DNA of 46,810 nt from Candidatus Falkowbacteria bacterium RIFOXYA2_FULL_38_12 (GCA_001778095.1 MFGA01000023.1:1-46810); one strand, 5' to 3'. Numbered from the stretch's first letter, positions 8,082 through 16,470 are shown. Numbers and translations: made by a program. The notes: generated by a model not told the origin, from the letters alone.

Positions 8082-8597
8082 TTATATTTTATTGCTTAAA
8101 ATTATCGCCTCTTCTATAAGCTCTAGATTATCCTTTAAACCGTTGCATATTTTCAACTTATGAAAATCTTTAATATCGATCCACTCGGCGAAATCGGCAT
8201 ATTCTTTTTCTTCTTCATCAAAATTATCTTTGGATATTTCACCGCTGATTTTTTTTACTAAAAAATAAATTAACTGGCAGTTCCAATATTCATCTTTATG
8301 TGATGGCGAAAGAGTCGGACGAAAAAAATCGGTTTTAACACGAATAATTTTCATTGGCTCTATTTTAAGGCCGGTCTCTTCAAAAAATTCTCTTTGCAAC
8401 GCTTCTTCCACAGTTTCATAAATTTTTATTCCTCCACCGGGAAAATTATATCCATCCCATTGTTTTGACAACAAGACTTTATTTTCCTCAATCAATATGC
8501 CGTAGACAGACGGCCTAAACCTTAATTCATTTTCACTAACTTCATATTTATTATTGTCTCCGTCTCGACAGATTATTTTTTTTATTTTTTCTTCCAT
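8082..8597 (-). CDS. NUDIX hydrolase
   Basis: 171 aa. The Nudix box is intact: GGGIKIYETVEEALQREFFEETGL fits G-x5-E-x7-R-E-U-x-E-E-x-G-U. These enzymes cleave nucleoside diphosphates linked to another moiety; the substrate is unknown. It starts 4 nt from the aldolase stop, suggesting co-translation. Confidence 0.88.
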   Translation of the reverse strand: MEEKIKKIICRDGDNNKYEVSENELRFRPSVYGILIEENKVLLSKQWDGYNFPGGGIKIYETVEEALQREFFEETGLKIEPMKIIRVKTDFFRPTLSPSHKDEYWNCQLIYFLVKKISGEISKDNFDEEEKEYADFAEWIDIKDFHKLKICNGLKDNLELIEEAIILSNKI

Positions 8598-8601
8598 AAA
8601 A

Positions 8602-9615
8602 TTATTGCTCCATTTCTAAAATATATTCACCCTTGTTTGCCGCCCTATTGGCCTCCATTCTCTTTGTAAATTCTTTTTGAGCTTTTGAAATATTTTCGCT
8701 TTTGCCCACCCAAATTTCCAAAGACGGTCCCTGCAATGCTCGGCCAAAGGAAAAACTTATTTTCCAAGGCGAAGGATTTAATTTATTAACCGCGTTTAAA
8801 TTGGTTGTTGCTTGAATTGCCGTTTGCCCTCCGGACAAAAATACAATTCCGGACACTTCCGCAGGCACGGAATTCTTAAAACATCTGATCGTTGCCGCGG
8901 CTATTTCTTCCGGATTTGCTTGTATCTGACAATCTTTTCCCGAGATAACCATGCTTGATTTTAAAATCAAACCATCCAACTGAACTTTCTTTTCGCGTAA
9001 TTCTTCAAAAACTATTTTTAAAACTTTCGTAGTTATTTCTTCGCTTTTTTCCAAATCATGATCTCCGTCCAAGAGCACTTCCGGCTCAACTATCGGCACA
9101 ATTCCCGCTTTTTGGCTCAAGTAAGCGTATTCGGCAAGAATCCGAGCATTTTCCAAAATACAATCGTCTGTCGGCAAATCTTTACCGATTTTTATTACCG
9201 CGCGCCATTTTGAAAAACGCAGTCCCAGTTCATAATATTTTTTCAAACTTTCCAAAAGGCCATCCAAACCTTCCGTAATTTTTTCTTCCGGATGAAGAGG
9301 CATGTCAATGGTCCCCTTATCAACCTTAATGCCGGGAATAATTCCTTTTTCTTTTAACAATTCAATAAACAATTTTCCCGTTGAATCTTTTTGATAAACA
9401 GTTTCGTCAAAAAGAATAACTCCGCTGATATAATTTTCTATTCCTTCTGTCGTCAAAAACAATTCTCTGTATTGTCGACGATTTTCTTCGGTTGATTCCA
9501 ACCCGATTGACTCTAATCTTTTTTTCGCTGTCGGCATACTCTCGTCCGCGGCCAATATTCCTTTGTAATCCGTGATAATTTTTTTGGCGATTGATTGTAA
9601 TGTTTCTTCATTCAT
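8602..9615 (-). CDS. fba: Fructose-bisphosphate aldolase, class I
   Basis: Splits or forms fructose 1,6-bisphosphate from DHAP and glyceraldehyde 3-phosphate through a lysine Schiff base. 337 aa, with the animal/plant-type class I architecture: KGILAADESMPTAKKRLESIG, GVILFDETVYQ, GIIPGIKVDKGT, RFSKWRAVIKIG, IVPIVEPEVLLDGDHD, LILKSSMVISG (Schiff-base lysine), GIVFLSGGQTAIQAT and PWKISFSFGRALQ. It heads a run with GlpX and an IMPase-like gene, so gluconeogenic flux is likely. Confidence 0.95.
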   Translation of the reverse strand: MNEETLQSIAKKIITDYKGILAADESMPTAKKRLESIGLESTEENRRQYRELFLTTEGIENYISGVILFDETVYQKDSTGKLFIELLKEKGIIPGIKVDKGTIDMPLHPEEKITEGLDGLLESLKKYYELGLRFSKWRAVIKIGKDLPTDDCILENARILAEYAYLSQKAGIVPIVEPEVLLDGDHDLEKSEEITTKVLKIVFEELREKKVQLDGLILKSSMVISGKDCQIQANPEEIAAATIRCFKNSVPAEVSGIVFLSGGQTAIQATTNLNAVNKLNPSPWKISFSFGRALQGPSLEIWVGKSENISKAQKEFTKRMEANRAANKGEYILEMEQ

Positions 9616-9628
9616 AAAATTGCTATCT

Positions 9629-9782
9629 CTCCCTTATAATAATCTTTCTACTGCAATTTCCATATTTTGGCTGTGGCTTTACAAAAATTATTCAACAGAT
9701 ACTCTGTATATGCTTCATAATTTTTGCTTCGCCTCGCCTAAAATCTGGAAATTTCGTAACGAAAGTTATTATGCGGGAGGGC
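9629..9782. repeat. MITE-like element, copy A
   Basis: Imperfect terminal inverted repeats bound about 150 nt. The left end is CCCTTATAATAATCTTTC and the right end GAAAGTTATTATGCGGG. Inside, one end carries CTACTGCAATTTCC and the other GGAAATTTCGTAACGAAAG. The same ends occur in opposite orientation at 16297-16456. The right edge touches the glpX stop codon. No ORF lies inside. Confidence 0.7.
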
Positions 9783-10732
9783 TATTTTTTAATTCCAAAT
9801 ATATCGTGATGGGCTTCTATGTAACGCAAAGTCCCCGATATCCCGCGCAAAACCATAGAATGGGTGACAATGCAATTTTTATGAAAAGCAACCCCGCCCA
9901 AAAGAGGCCCGTCAATCACTCCCGTTGCCGTAAAAGTCAGTTGCCTACCCTTTGCTAAATCGCCGGCGCGATAAATAGTTTTCGTATCAAGCCCAAACTC
10001 GGAAACTTTCGTCGCGTGCTTTTCGTTCGGGGGTTTAAATCTGCCGAGCAATTCTCCACCCATTATAGAAATCGCGGTGGCGGCCAAAACTCCTTCAGTA
10101 CTTCCCCCGATACCCATCAACATATCAATTTCATTATCATTAAAACAAGCTGAAATCGCGGCGGCCACATCTCCATCGGTAATCAACCTCACTCGCGCGT
10201 TTGCCGCTCTTATTTGGTTAATCAACTCTTCGTGTCGCGGTCTATCTAAAACAACTACCGTAATCTCTCGTGTGTCTTTTCCTAAAGCCTTGGCTGTTTT
10301 TTTAATATTATCCGCAACCGGAGCATCAAGGTCAATTACCGAAGCCGCTTCTTTACCCACGGCAATTTTTTCCATGTATGTGTCCGGGGCATTTAACATA
10401 GAATTGCGCGAACCGGCAACAATAACGGAAATTGCGTTATATCTGCCAAAAGCAACGCTATCGGTCGCCTCAAGCGGATCGACAGCCAAGTCCATCTCCG
10501 GACCATTACCCTTGCCAACTTGTTCTCCGTTATATAATTCCGGCGCTTCATCTTTTGAGCCCTCGCCGATTACGACCGTTCCCCTAAAGTCCATTTGGTT
10601 AAAACGAGAACGCATCTCATTTACAGCCGCGCCGTCGGCTTTTTTTGCTTCCCCCCGCCCAATCCATTCTGCTGCGGCGATAGCGGCCGCTTCAGTCACT
10701 CTTACGAATTCTAAAGCTAAATTTCTATCCAT
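9782..10732 (-). CDS. glpX: Fructose-1,6-bisphosphatase class II (GlpX)
   Basis: Removes the 1-phosphate from fructose 1,6-bisphosphate, the committed step of gluconeogenesis. 316 aa, normal GlpX length. Seen: RNLALEFVRVTEAAAIAAA, the metal-site IGEGSKDEAPELYNGEQVG, DLAVDPLEATDSVAFGR, VLDRPRHEELI, RLITDGDVAAAI and MLMGIGGSTEGVLAATAI. Members can also act on sedoheptulose bisphosphate. It lies 18 nt downstream of the IMPase-like gene. Confidence 0.95.
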   Translation of the reverse strand: MDRNLALEFVRVTEAAAIAAAEWIGRGEAKKADGAAVNEMRSRFNQMDFRGTVVIGEGSKDEAPELYNGEQVGKGNGPEMDLAVDPLEATDSVAFGRYNAISVIVAGSRNSMLNAPDTYMEKIAVGKEAASVIDLDAPVADNIKKTAKALGKDTREITVVVLDRPRHEELINQIRAANARVRLITDGDVAAAISACFNDNEIDMLMGIGGSTEGVLAATAISIMGGELLGRFKPPNEKHATKVSEFGLDTKTIYRAGDLAKGRQLTFTATGVIDGPLLGGVAFHKNCIVTHSMVLRGISGTLRYIEAHHDIFGIKK

Positions 10733-10750
10733 AGATTTTTATCTCCAAAA

Positions 10751-11527
10751 TTAATTATCTTTTTTAAAAATATTTAATAATTTTTGATGAATAAGTCCAT
10801 TACTCGCGATAAACTTATTATTTTCGTCGTTCTCTTCTTTCTTTCCCTCAAAATCAGTTACTAGGGCGTTGGCCTCCTTGACTATCAATTTACCGGCGCA
10901 AAAATCATGCAGACTAATCTTGGAAAAAATTACCGCTTCTATTTTCCCTGAGGCCAAAAGACAACAACTGGCCGCCGGAGACCAATTATTGATCATCCTA
11001 TTTACTCCCGCTTTCCAAATTTTACTCTCAATTTTATTCGCCGAATTTATCGAAAATTTATAGTCAAAAGCGTAAACAACTGTTGATTTTTTAATATCGT
11101 TTTCTTTATTGACTGATATTTTTTTATTATTTAAAAAAGCGCCTTTTCCTTTTTCGGCGTGATAGACGTAATTCAAAATAGGCAGATAAACAACTGCGGC
11201 AATCACTTCTTTATTTTTTCTTAAAGCGATGGAAATTGAAAAATCGGGAATACCGATCACAAAATTATATGACCCATCAAGCGGATCTACCACAAAATCA
11301 TACTCTGATTCTTTTCGCAGATAACCTATTTCTTCGGAGTATATCCCAAAATCAGGAAATTCCTTTTTTAAAATTTCCAAAATCGCCGTCTCGGATCCGG
11401 TGTCTGCCTTAGTCCTAAAATCATTTAAGGATTCCTTTGTTGTAACTTTTAGGCTTTCCCCGAATAATTTCTTTGCCACTTTACCCCCTGCTTTGGCGGC
11501 TTTAATCATTTTTGTTATTTCTTGCAT
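10751..11527 (-). CDS. Inositol monophosphatase-family phosphatase
   Basis: A Mg2+-dependent sugar/inositol phosphatase, 258 aa. Seen: YSEEIGYL (metal-ligand glutamates) and VVDPLDGSYNFVIGIPDFSISIAL, the family's DPxDGT-type site with Ser in place of Thr. The third signature, usually WDxAAG, reads HDFCAG here: the aspartate is kept but Trp is replaced by His. It may dephosphorylate inositol phosphate, fructose bisphosphate or PAP. Clustering with GlpX and aldolase suggests sugar phosphates, which is inference. Confidence 0.85.
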   Translation of the reverse strand: MQEITKMIKAAKAGGKVAKKLFGESLKVTTKESLNDFRTKADTGSETAILEILKKEFPDFGIYSEEIGYLRKESEYDFVVDPLDGSYNFVIGIPDFSISIALRKNKEVIAAVVYLPILNYVYHAEKGKGAFLNNKKISVNKENDIKKSTVVYAFDYKFSINSANKIESKIWKAGVNRMINNWSPAASCCLLASGKIEAVIFSKISLHDFCAGKLIVKEANALVTDFEGKKEENDENNKFIASNGLIHQKLLNIFKKDN

Positions 11528-11589
11528 AGATTTGTTGGACGCTTAATCTTGAATAAGAATATCATTTTTCTTGATTTTATTCAATTTTT

Positions 11590-11618
11590 TTGACATTTTT
11601 CAATAATTGGAGTACATT
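11590..11618 (+). promoter_or_regulatory. Promoter of first csp gene
   Basis: A perfect -35 TTGACA (11590-11595), a 17-nt spacer and TACATT (11613-11618) as -10. From the -35 box through the first 12 spacer bases it is identical to the promoter of the second csp gene at 14418-14446. Confidence 0.7.
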
Positions 11619-11628
11619 AAAGCAATAT

Positions 11629-11650
11629 CCTTAGAAAATTCGTCGAGCTT
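11629..11650 (+). promoter_or_regulatory. Conserved csp leader element, copy 1
   Basis: CCTTAGAAAATTnGTCGAG plus a T-rich tail lies just downstream of the predicted start of transcription. It recurs at 14461-14482 before the other csp gene. The position resembles the cold-box region of E. coli csp leaders, but the sequence is different. A regulatory role is inferred from conservation only. Confidence 0.55.
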
Positions 11651-11685
11651 CTCAAGAGAAATTAAAAATTAACTTTAAAATATTT

Positions 11686-11889
11686 ATGAAAGGTACTATA
11701 AAAAATATCATTTTTGATAAGCACTTTGGTTTTATTACTCCAGAGGACAATTCAAAAGATGTTTTCTTCCACGAATCAGGACTTCAAGGAGTGCAATTCA
11801 CCCAATTAAAACAAGGTGATGTGGTCACTTTTGAAGTAGAACAATCAGAAAAAGGACCTCGCGCTATAAACGTCGCTCTCGCTGTCTAA
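11686..11889 (+). CDS. csp: Cold-shock protein (CspA family)
   Basis: A 67-aa single cold-shock domain that binds single-stranded RNA/DNA and melts RNA structure. RNP1-like HFGFITPED and RNP2-like DVFFHES are present, followed by GDVVTFEVEQSEKGPRAINV. It is about 85% identical by eye to the csp at 14552. It is one of the few plus-strand genes, has its own promoter and terminator, and no clear Shine-Dalgarno precedes the ATG. Confidence 0.96.
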   Translation: MKGTIKNIIFDKHFGFITPEDNSKDVFFHESGLQGVQFTQLKQGDVVTFEVEQSEKGPRAINVALAV

Positions 11890-11898
11890 AATAAAACT

Positions 11899-11937
11899 AA
11901 AAAACACCCGGCTTTTTATAAATGAAGGGTGTTTTTT
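11899..11937 (+). terminator. Terminator of first csp gene
   Basis: AAAAACACCC pairs with GGGTGTTTTT and is followed by more T. It starts about 10 nt after the csp stop codon. Confidence 0.75.
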
Positions 11938-11955
11938 ATTACTGCAGGAATAATC

Positions 11956-11987
11956 AAAAACCGCGACCTTTTATGGCCACGGTTTTT
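11956..11987 (-). terminator. Terminator of the zinc-ribbon gene
   Basis: AAAAACCG (11956-11963) pairs with CGGTTTTT (11980-11987), with an inner ACC/GG pairing. It lies 6 nt beyond the stop of the convergent minus-strand zinc-ribbon gene. Confidence 0.65.
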
Positions 11988-11993
11988 AATATT

Positions 11994-12617
11994 TTATTTT
12001 TTTGCTGAAGATTTTTTAGCAACAGTTTTTGTTTTCTTTTCCTTTTTTTCTTTTTTATCTTCCTTGTCTTTTACCTCTTTTTTTGCTTCAACATTGGCGT
12101 TATCGCTTTTATCTTTTGTCTCCGATTTTTCCGCCAAAATAGCCGGGGCTAATTTTTCCAGTATTTTATCCAGTTTAGTGTTTAACACTTTGATCTGTTC
12201 TAAAATCTTTCCTTCGTCCTGACTCTTTCCCGCGCCGTCCTGTTTTCCAAAACAATTACTGCAAAATACAGGTCTATCTCCGGTTGGTCTGAAAGGTATT
12301 TGGCAAGAATTTCCACATTTGGAACACGTCGCGTCATACATCCTTTTATCTTCAAAACGAGGTCTTTCACGCCGATCATCGCTGAATCTATTCGGTCTTG
12401 GGCCGGCATTGTCTTGTTGTTTTCCAAAACAATTGCTACAAAATACCGGTCTATCTCCGGTTGGTCTGAAAGGAAGCTCGCAACTGGCGCCGCATTCACT
12501 ACAAGTAGCTTGATGCATAGCCGGTGACCTGCCGCCTCCGCCAAATCTTTTTCCTCCACCGAAGCTACGGCCAAAACCGCCACCCGATCTTTTTTCATTT
12601 CTGCCAAAATTTCCCAT
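11994..12617 (-). CDS. Twin CxxC-x17-CxxC zinc-ribbon protein with charged tail
   Basis: 207 aa in three parts: an Arg/Gly/Phe-rich RGG-like head (residues 1-33); two near-identical zinc ribbons, C39-x2-C42-x17-C60-x2-C63 and C98-x2-C101-x17-C119-x2-C122, both carrying PFRPTGDRPVFCSNCF; and a helix (EQIKVLNTKLDKILEKL) ending in a lysine/glutamate tail. The ribbons match the C-x2-C-x17-C-x2-C family. The RGG head and basic tail suggest nucleic-acid binding, which is inference. A GC-rich hairpin lies in its leader at 12628-12643. Confidence 0.82.
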   Translation of the reverse strand: MGNFGRNEKRSGGGFGRSFGGGKRFGGGGRSPAMHQATCSECGASCELPFRPTGDRPVFCSNCFGKQQDNAGPRPNRFSDDRRERPRFEDKRMYDATCSKCGNSCQIPFRPTGDRPVFCSNCFGKQDGAGKSQDEGKILEQIKVLNTKLDKILEKLAPAILAEKSETKDKSDNANVEAKKEVKDKEDKKEKKEKKTKTVAKKSSAKK

Positions 12618-12627
12618 ATTTTATAAA

Positions 12628-12643
12628 CCCCGCTAAAACGGGG
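12628..12643 (-). other. Hairpin in the zinc-ribbon gene leader
   Basis: CCCCG-CTAAAA-CGGGG, ending 11 nt before the ATG. No Shine-Dalgarno is visible between it and the start, so it may limit initiation or mark the transcript's 5' end. Confidence 0.4.
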
Positions 12644-12724
12644 CATTAGATTACTTAAAGTGTAATTTGCCTTATTCTAACACGTTTTAAAATAAAAATC
12701 AAGAGATGCCCCAATCGAATCATT

Positions 12725-14353
12725 TTAATCGAGAAATAGTCTTGCCAGTCGAATTTCTTCGTACGAATAATCGTCGCCTAAAATTTCTTTAACCGGCGAT
12801 AATTTTGAATCCCCAACTTGACCAAAGACCACTCTTATTTCCTCCAAACGATCTCCTTTGATAGTTGATTTCAAATAATCAAAAATGGATCTATCTTCAA
12901 GCGAGGCTATCTTTTCCAAATGCGCCATTACCGTATTTTCTTTCAACCCGCGCCTTTGGGAAATCTCAGCAATCGGTAATTTTTCCAAAACTAACAATTT
13001 TGTTTTTTCGTAAGTGGAAATGTCGGGCTCTTTTTTTTCAGCTATTTTGCTAACTAAATTTTCCTGCCTTTCAATTTTTTCTTGCGTGTCAATTTTGGCA
13101 AGCAGGGAGGCCGCTTCTCGCGACAATTCAATTAGGATTTTATCCAATTCCAAAATTTCTTCATTAACCCGCAGAGCCATTTCATTCAAGCCCATTAATT
13201 TTAAACCGGCGAGTCCTCGCACGCGAGAAAGAGCCACGTAACCCATTCCGGGAACAAAACATTTTGATAAATCCATTTCAGCGGCATCAAGGGTCATTCC
13301 CTGGCTTTTATGAATAGTAATCGCCCAAGCCAAACGCAATGGCACTTGAATAATCTCCGCGCGAACCTTTCCCTCTTCTTCAATGGTCCAGCTCTGCGGA
13401 CGGGCGGCAATGCGTTCACCTCGGAGTGTCCGCACTATGGGAAAACCTTCTTCGTTAAAATCAACAATCTTACCGAGCGTGCCGTTAACATATCGCCCCT
13501 CTTGATAATCGTTTCTGATAAACATAACCACTGCTCCAATTTTTAATTTCAGCTCAACCGGAGCTAAACAATTTTGAGAGAGTAACTCCGCGAGTCGCTG
13601 ATTGCCATGGCTCGTCATTTTATATATCAATAATTTTTCGGGTAAATGGCCAAGTTCTTTACTATTGATAGCATCAACATCAACGTTGTGCGTATATAAT
13701 CTTGTCGGTTTGATTGATCCATCAATTTCTTTATTAAATCTGTTTCGCAACGGCTCCATGACAGAGTCGTTAATTTTAGCGCTCCGAATGCCGTCCAATA
13801 AACTTGTCAATTCCGTATCGCTGTGACGAAACTGTTCATCCAAATAGCAAATTTTCAAATTCATTTTTTGCCAGATTTCCGACTTGTGAACGAAATCCGC
13901 CTCCCCGCCTCCCCGCGTAACCGGGGGCAATTGAAAAAAATCTCCGCAAAGAACCACTTGCATACCACCAAACGGCTCCAAGCTTCGTCTAAAAGCTTGG
14001 CATAATTGATTAAGTAAATCCAATCTGAACGCATGAAGCATAGAAACCTCGTCAATAATCAAAACCTTTGTCCTTTCATAGCGCTTTACCAGTCTTCTTT
14101 TACCTAAAAATTTATCATAGTCTTGAGCAGAGAGAACGTCTCTAATCCCTAACCCCGACCATGAATGAATTGTCATTCCGCCCAAATGCGTCGCGGCAAT
14201 ACCCGTTGAAGCGGTTACGGCCACTTCTATGTCATTTTCCCTCAAATGCCTTATATATTTATTTAATAAAAAAGTCTTGCCACTGCCCGCAGAACCTGTT
14301 AAATAAACGTTGTGTCCCAGTTTTAATATTTCCAAAGCTTGCTGTTGAGTCAT
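12725..14353 (-). CDS. Pif1/RecD-like helicase with C-terminal helix-turn-helix
   Basis: A 542-aa superfamily 1B, 5'-3' DNA helicase. Seen: Walker A GSAGSGKTFLLN (near residue 20), TASTGIAATHLGGMTIHSWSG, Walker B VLIIDEVSML, VLCGDFFQLPPV (motif III), YLDEQFRH, and near residue 350 the ITIHKSQGMTLDAAEMDL and GYVALSRVRGLAGL motifs. After residue about 430 a separate region (EKTKLLVLEKLPIAEISQRRGLKENTVMAHLEKI) looks like the RecQ-associated helix-turn-helix domain. Probable role: replication-fork or recombination intermediates. Confidence 0.9.
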   Translation of the reverse strand: MTQQQALEILKLGHNVYLTGSAGSGKTFLLNKYIRHLRENDIEVAVTASTGIAATHLGGMTIHSWSGLGIRDVLSAQDYDKFLGKRRLVKRYERTKVLIIDEVSMLHAFRLDLLNQLCQAFRRSLEPFGGMQVVLCGDFFQLPPVTRGGGEADFVHKSEIWQKMNLKICYLDEQFRHSDTELTSLLDGIRSAKINDSVMEPLRNRFNKEIDGSIKPTRLYTHNVDVDAINSKELGHLPEKLLIYKMTSHGNQRLAELLSQNCLAPVELKLKIGAVVMFIRNDYQEGRYVNGTLGKIVDFNEEGFPIVRTLRGERIAARPQSWTIEEEGKVRAEIIQVPLRLAWAITIHKSQGMTLDAAEMDLSKCFVPGMGYVALSRVRGLAGLKLMGLNEMALRVNEEILELDKILIELSREAASLLAKIDTQEKIERQENLVSKIAEKKEPDISTYEKTKLLVLEKLPIAEISQRRGLKENTVMAHLEKIASLEDRSIFDYLKSTIKGDRLEEIRVVFGQVGDSKLSPVKEILGDDYSYEEIRLARLFLD

Positions 14354-14417
14354 AGTGTTATTGAATACTTAGTATAGAATAAGTATACCAAATAACACCC
14401 AAGCCTGCTATAAAATT

Positions 14418-14446
14418 TTGACATTTTTCAATAATCAACGCATAGT
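14418..14446 (+). promoter_or_regulatory. Promoter of second csp gene
   Basis: TTGACA (14418-14423), 17-nt spacer, CATAGT (14441-14446). The -35 and the start of the spacer match the first csp promoter exactly. Confidence 0.6.
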
Positions 14447-14460
14447 AAAGGTAGTCAACC

Positions 14461-14520
14461 CCTTAGAAAATTAGTCGAGTTTTTTAAGCAAGAGGTTTGT
14501 CGCCCTTTATGCGACAGACC
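14461..14520 (+). promoter_or_regulatory. Second csp leader: conserved element plus 10-bp hairpin
   Basis: CCTTAGAAAATTnGTCGAG (14461-14479) repeats the element of the first csp. Then GGTTTGTCGC (14494-14503) pairs, with one G-U, to GCGACAGACC (14511-14520) across a CCTTTAT loop. The hairpin is missing from the other csp leader, so the two genes may respond differently to temperature. This is inference. Confidence 0.5.
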
Positions 14521-14551
14521 TAGTAATAAAAAATTAAAATTCACTGCGTAT

Positions 14552-14755
14552 ATGACAGGAACTATCAAAACTATTATTTCCGACAAGCACTTCGGTTTCA
14601 TCACACCTGCAGACGGGTCAAAGGACGTTTTCTTCCATGAAAGCGGACTTCAAGGAATCCAATTCTCCGACCTAAAACAGGGTGATACGGTCAGCTTTGA
14701 GGTAGAGCAATCCGAAAAAGGACCTCGCGCCATCAACGTTGCCATCGCCGCCTAA
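14552..14755 (+). CDS. csp: Cold-shock protein (CspA family)
   Basis: 67 aa, the paralogue of the csp at 11686, differing at roughly ten positions with the same length and C-terminal EVEQSEKGPRAINVA. RNP1-like HFGFITPAD and RNP2-like DVFFHES are intact. Codon choice at third positions is more GC-rich than in the first copy. The gene has its own promoter, long structured leader and strong terminator. Confidence 0.96.
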   Translation: MTGTIKTIISDKHFGFITPADGSKDVFFHESGLQGIQFSDLKQGDTVSFEVEQSEKGPRAINVAIAA

Positions 14756-14773
14756 ACTGTTTTTGCGGAAAAT

Positions 14774-14810
14774 AAAATACCCCGTGTTATTTCTAACGCG
14801 GGGTATTTTT
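14774..14810 (+). terminator. Terminator of second csp gene
   Basis: AAAATACCCCGTGTTA pairs with TAACGCGGGGTATTTT, then T-rich sequence. The A-rich left side could also stop the convergent ABC-F transcript. Confidence 0.8.
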
Positions 14811-14834
14811 TATTATTAATACAAAATCTCAACC

Positions 14835-16289
14835 TTAAAATTTTCCCAGATCAAGCTCATTATTAAATTTAATCTCTTTTACAAAATCAGGCATATGACT
14901 GACTAAAATGATTGCGCCGTCGTAGTTATTTATAGCCTTGGCAATAACCGGAATATGACGAAAATTGATATGATTTGTCGGCTCATCCAAAACTAAAAGT
15001 CCCGGTTTCATTAATACCAATCTGGCAAAAGACAATAATCCTTTTTGACCTTCTGACAAATGAGATATCTTGAGACCCATTAATTCACCGGTAATCAAAA
15101 GATTGGCGGCTACGGAACGCATTTGCTGAATATCGCCCCCCTCTATGATCGCGCTCTTTAAAGAATCAAAAACAGTTTGATCATAATCCAGTGTCGCGAA
15201 GTCTTGGCTATAATAACCCACCCTTGTATCTTTCAATATGACTGCCCCTTCACCGGAATTATTTATCAAAGAGCGTAATAGCGTGCTCTTGCCAATGCCA
15301 TTTGGTCCGGAAATCAAAAGTCTGTCTTTTTGTCTTAATAAAATATCCACTTCTTTTATTACCGGCTCGTGATTTTTTATTATCTTTACCGATTTAAGAG
15401 TTACCACATTGCCGATAATTCCTTGTGAGGGAATATTAAAATCTTTAATGGTTTTATCTTCTCTTCTAACGTCCACTTTGTTTTCTTCCAATTCCTTAAT
15501 TTCTTCTCTCAATTTACTCGCCAGTCTGCGCATCTTTCCTCCTTTGTTGGCAAAAAAGTTTACCTTTTCCTTGTTGTCCAAAATCTCTTTTTCCAATTGA
15601 GCATTTTTTTTAATTTCCCTTTCTATTCTGCTGTTTATTTCTTCCACTACCGAATAATAATCGCCAACGTAAGTTTCTATTTTCTTGGTAAAAATATCAA
15701 GATAAATAACTCCTTCGGTAAAACAATTTAAAAAATCGGCATCGTGGGAAATAACTATTACCGTTTTATCATACATGACTAAAAATTCTATGAGATGATC
15801 AATGCCGGTCTTATCCAAATTATTAGTCGGCTCATCCAAAAGTAAAATGTCGGGATTTTGAATAAGAGCATAGGCTAATAAAATTCGCGCCTGCTGGCCA
15901 CCGGACAAATCTCTAACCTTTCTATCGATGGGAACATCAAGATCAACCGCATTCATCACCTTGCTTATCTGGCTTTTGATATTGCCCGGAACATTACCGT
16001 TAAAAGATTTGGCGAAATAATTTTCAACCGTTAAATCCAAATCTTGTTTATCAACCATTTGCGATGCTGTGGCGATAGTCGCGCTGTCAGTAATAAAAAC
16101 ATTGCCTTTTGTCGGCTTTAACTCCCCTTTTATCAATTTAAATATTGTGCTTTTCCCGGCGCCGTTTTGTCCCATTAGGGTTATTTTCGAGCTTTTACGC
16201 ACGCAAAAACCCACTTCATCAAGAACTGGTTTTTTCTCCTCATATTCAAATGTCAGATTATCAAATCTTAGGATTACTTCTTCTGCCAT
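14835..16289 (-). CDS. ABC-F family ATPase
   Basis: Two ABC ATPase domains in one chain with no membrane segments, 484 aa from the ATG at 16289; an in-frame GTG at 16304 lies inside a repeat element. Domain 1: GQNGAGKST, LSGGQQARILLAYAL, DILLLDEPTNNLD. Linker: a charged helical hairpin (about residues 230-285). Domain 2: GPNGIGKST, LSEGQKGLLSFARL, LLVLDEPTNH. ABC-F proteins bind the ribosomal E-site to relieve stalled translation or protect against antibiotics. The type cannot be told from sequence alone. A possible leader peptide lies upstream. Confidence 0.9.
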   Translation of the reverse strand: MAEEVILRFDNLTFEYEEKKPVLDEVGFCVRKSSKITLMGQNGAGKSTIFKLIKGELKPTKGNVFITDSATIATASQMVDKQDLDLTVENYFAKSFNGNVPGNIKSQISKVMNAVDLDVPIDRKVRDLSGGQQARILLAYALIQNPDILLLDEPTNNLDKTGIDHLIEFLVMYDKTVIVISHDADFLNCFTEGVIYLDIFTKKIETYVGDYYSVVEEINSRIEREIKKNAQLEKEILDNKEKVNFFANKGGKMRRLASKLREEIKELEENKVDVRREDKTIKDFNIPSQGIIGNVVTLKSVKIIKNHEPVIKEVDILLRQKDRLLISGPNGIGKSTLLRSLINNSGEGAVILKDTRVGYYSQDFATLDYDQTVFDSLKSAIIEGGDIQQMRSVAANLLITGELMGLKISHLSEGQKGLLSFARLVLMKPGLLVLDEPTNHINFRHIPVIAKAINNYDGAIILVSHMPDFVKEIKFNNELDLGKF

Positions 16290-16296
16290 AGTATTT

Positions 16297-16456
16297 AGAC
16301 CCACTGCATAATAACTTTCGTTACGAAATTTTCAAATTTTGAGGAAATTTTGGCATAAATTTTTGAGGCAATATGGTTATATTGGCAAAAAAATTTAGGG
16401 CAAAATTTACCAAAAGATGGAAATTGCAGTAGAAAGGTTATTACGCAGTAGGTCTA
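16297..16456. repeat. MITE-like element, copy B (inverted relative to A)
   Basis: The left end GCATAATAACTTTCGTTACG and the right end TTGCAGTAGAAAGGTTATTA form terminal inverted repeats that extend to an outer TAGAC / GGTCTA pair. The internal middle (about 100 nt, rich in AATTTT and GGCAA) is not similar to copy A by eye. Together with the region to 16616 this fills the 300-nt gene gap upstream of the ABC-F gene. Confidence 0.65.
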
Positions 16457-16470
16457 GTATTTATTCTATA

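Noticed and set aside
12200-12646. 148-aa ORF overlapping the zinc-ribbon gene
   Set aside because: It is a different frame of the same repeated ribbon DNA; the in-frame zinc motifs prove the 11994-12617 reading.
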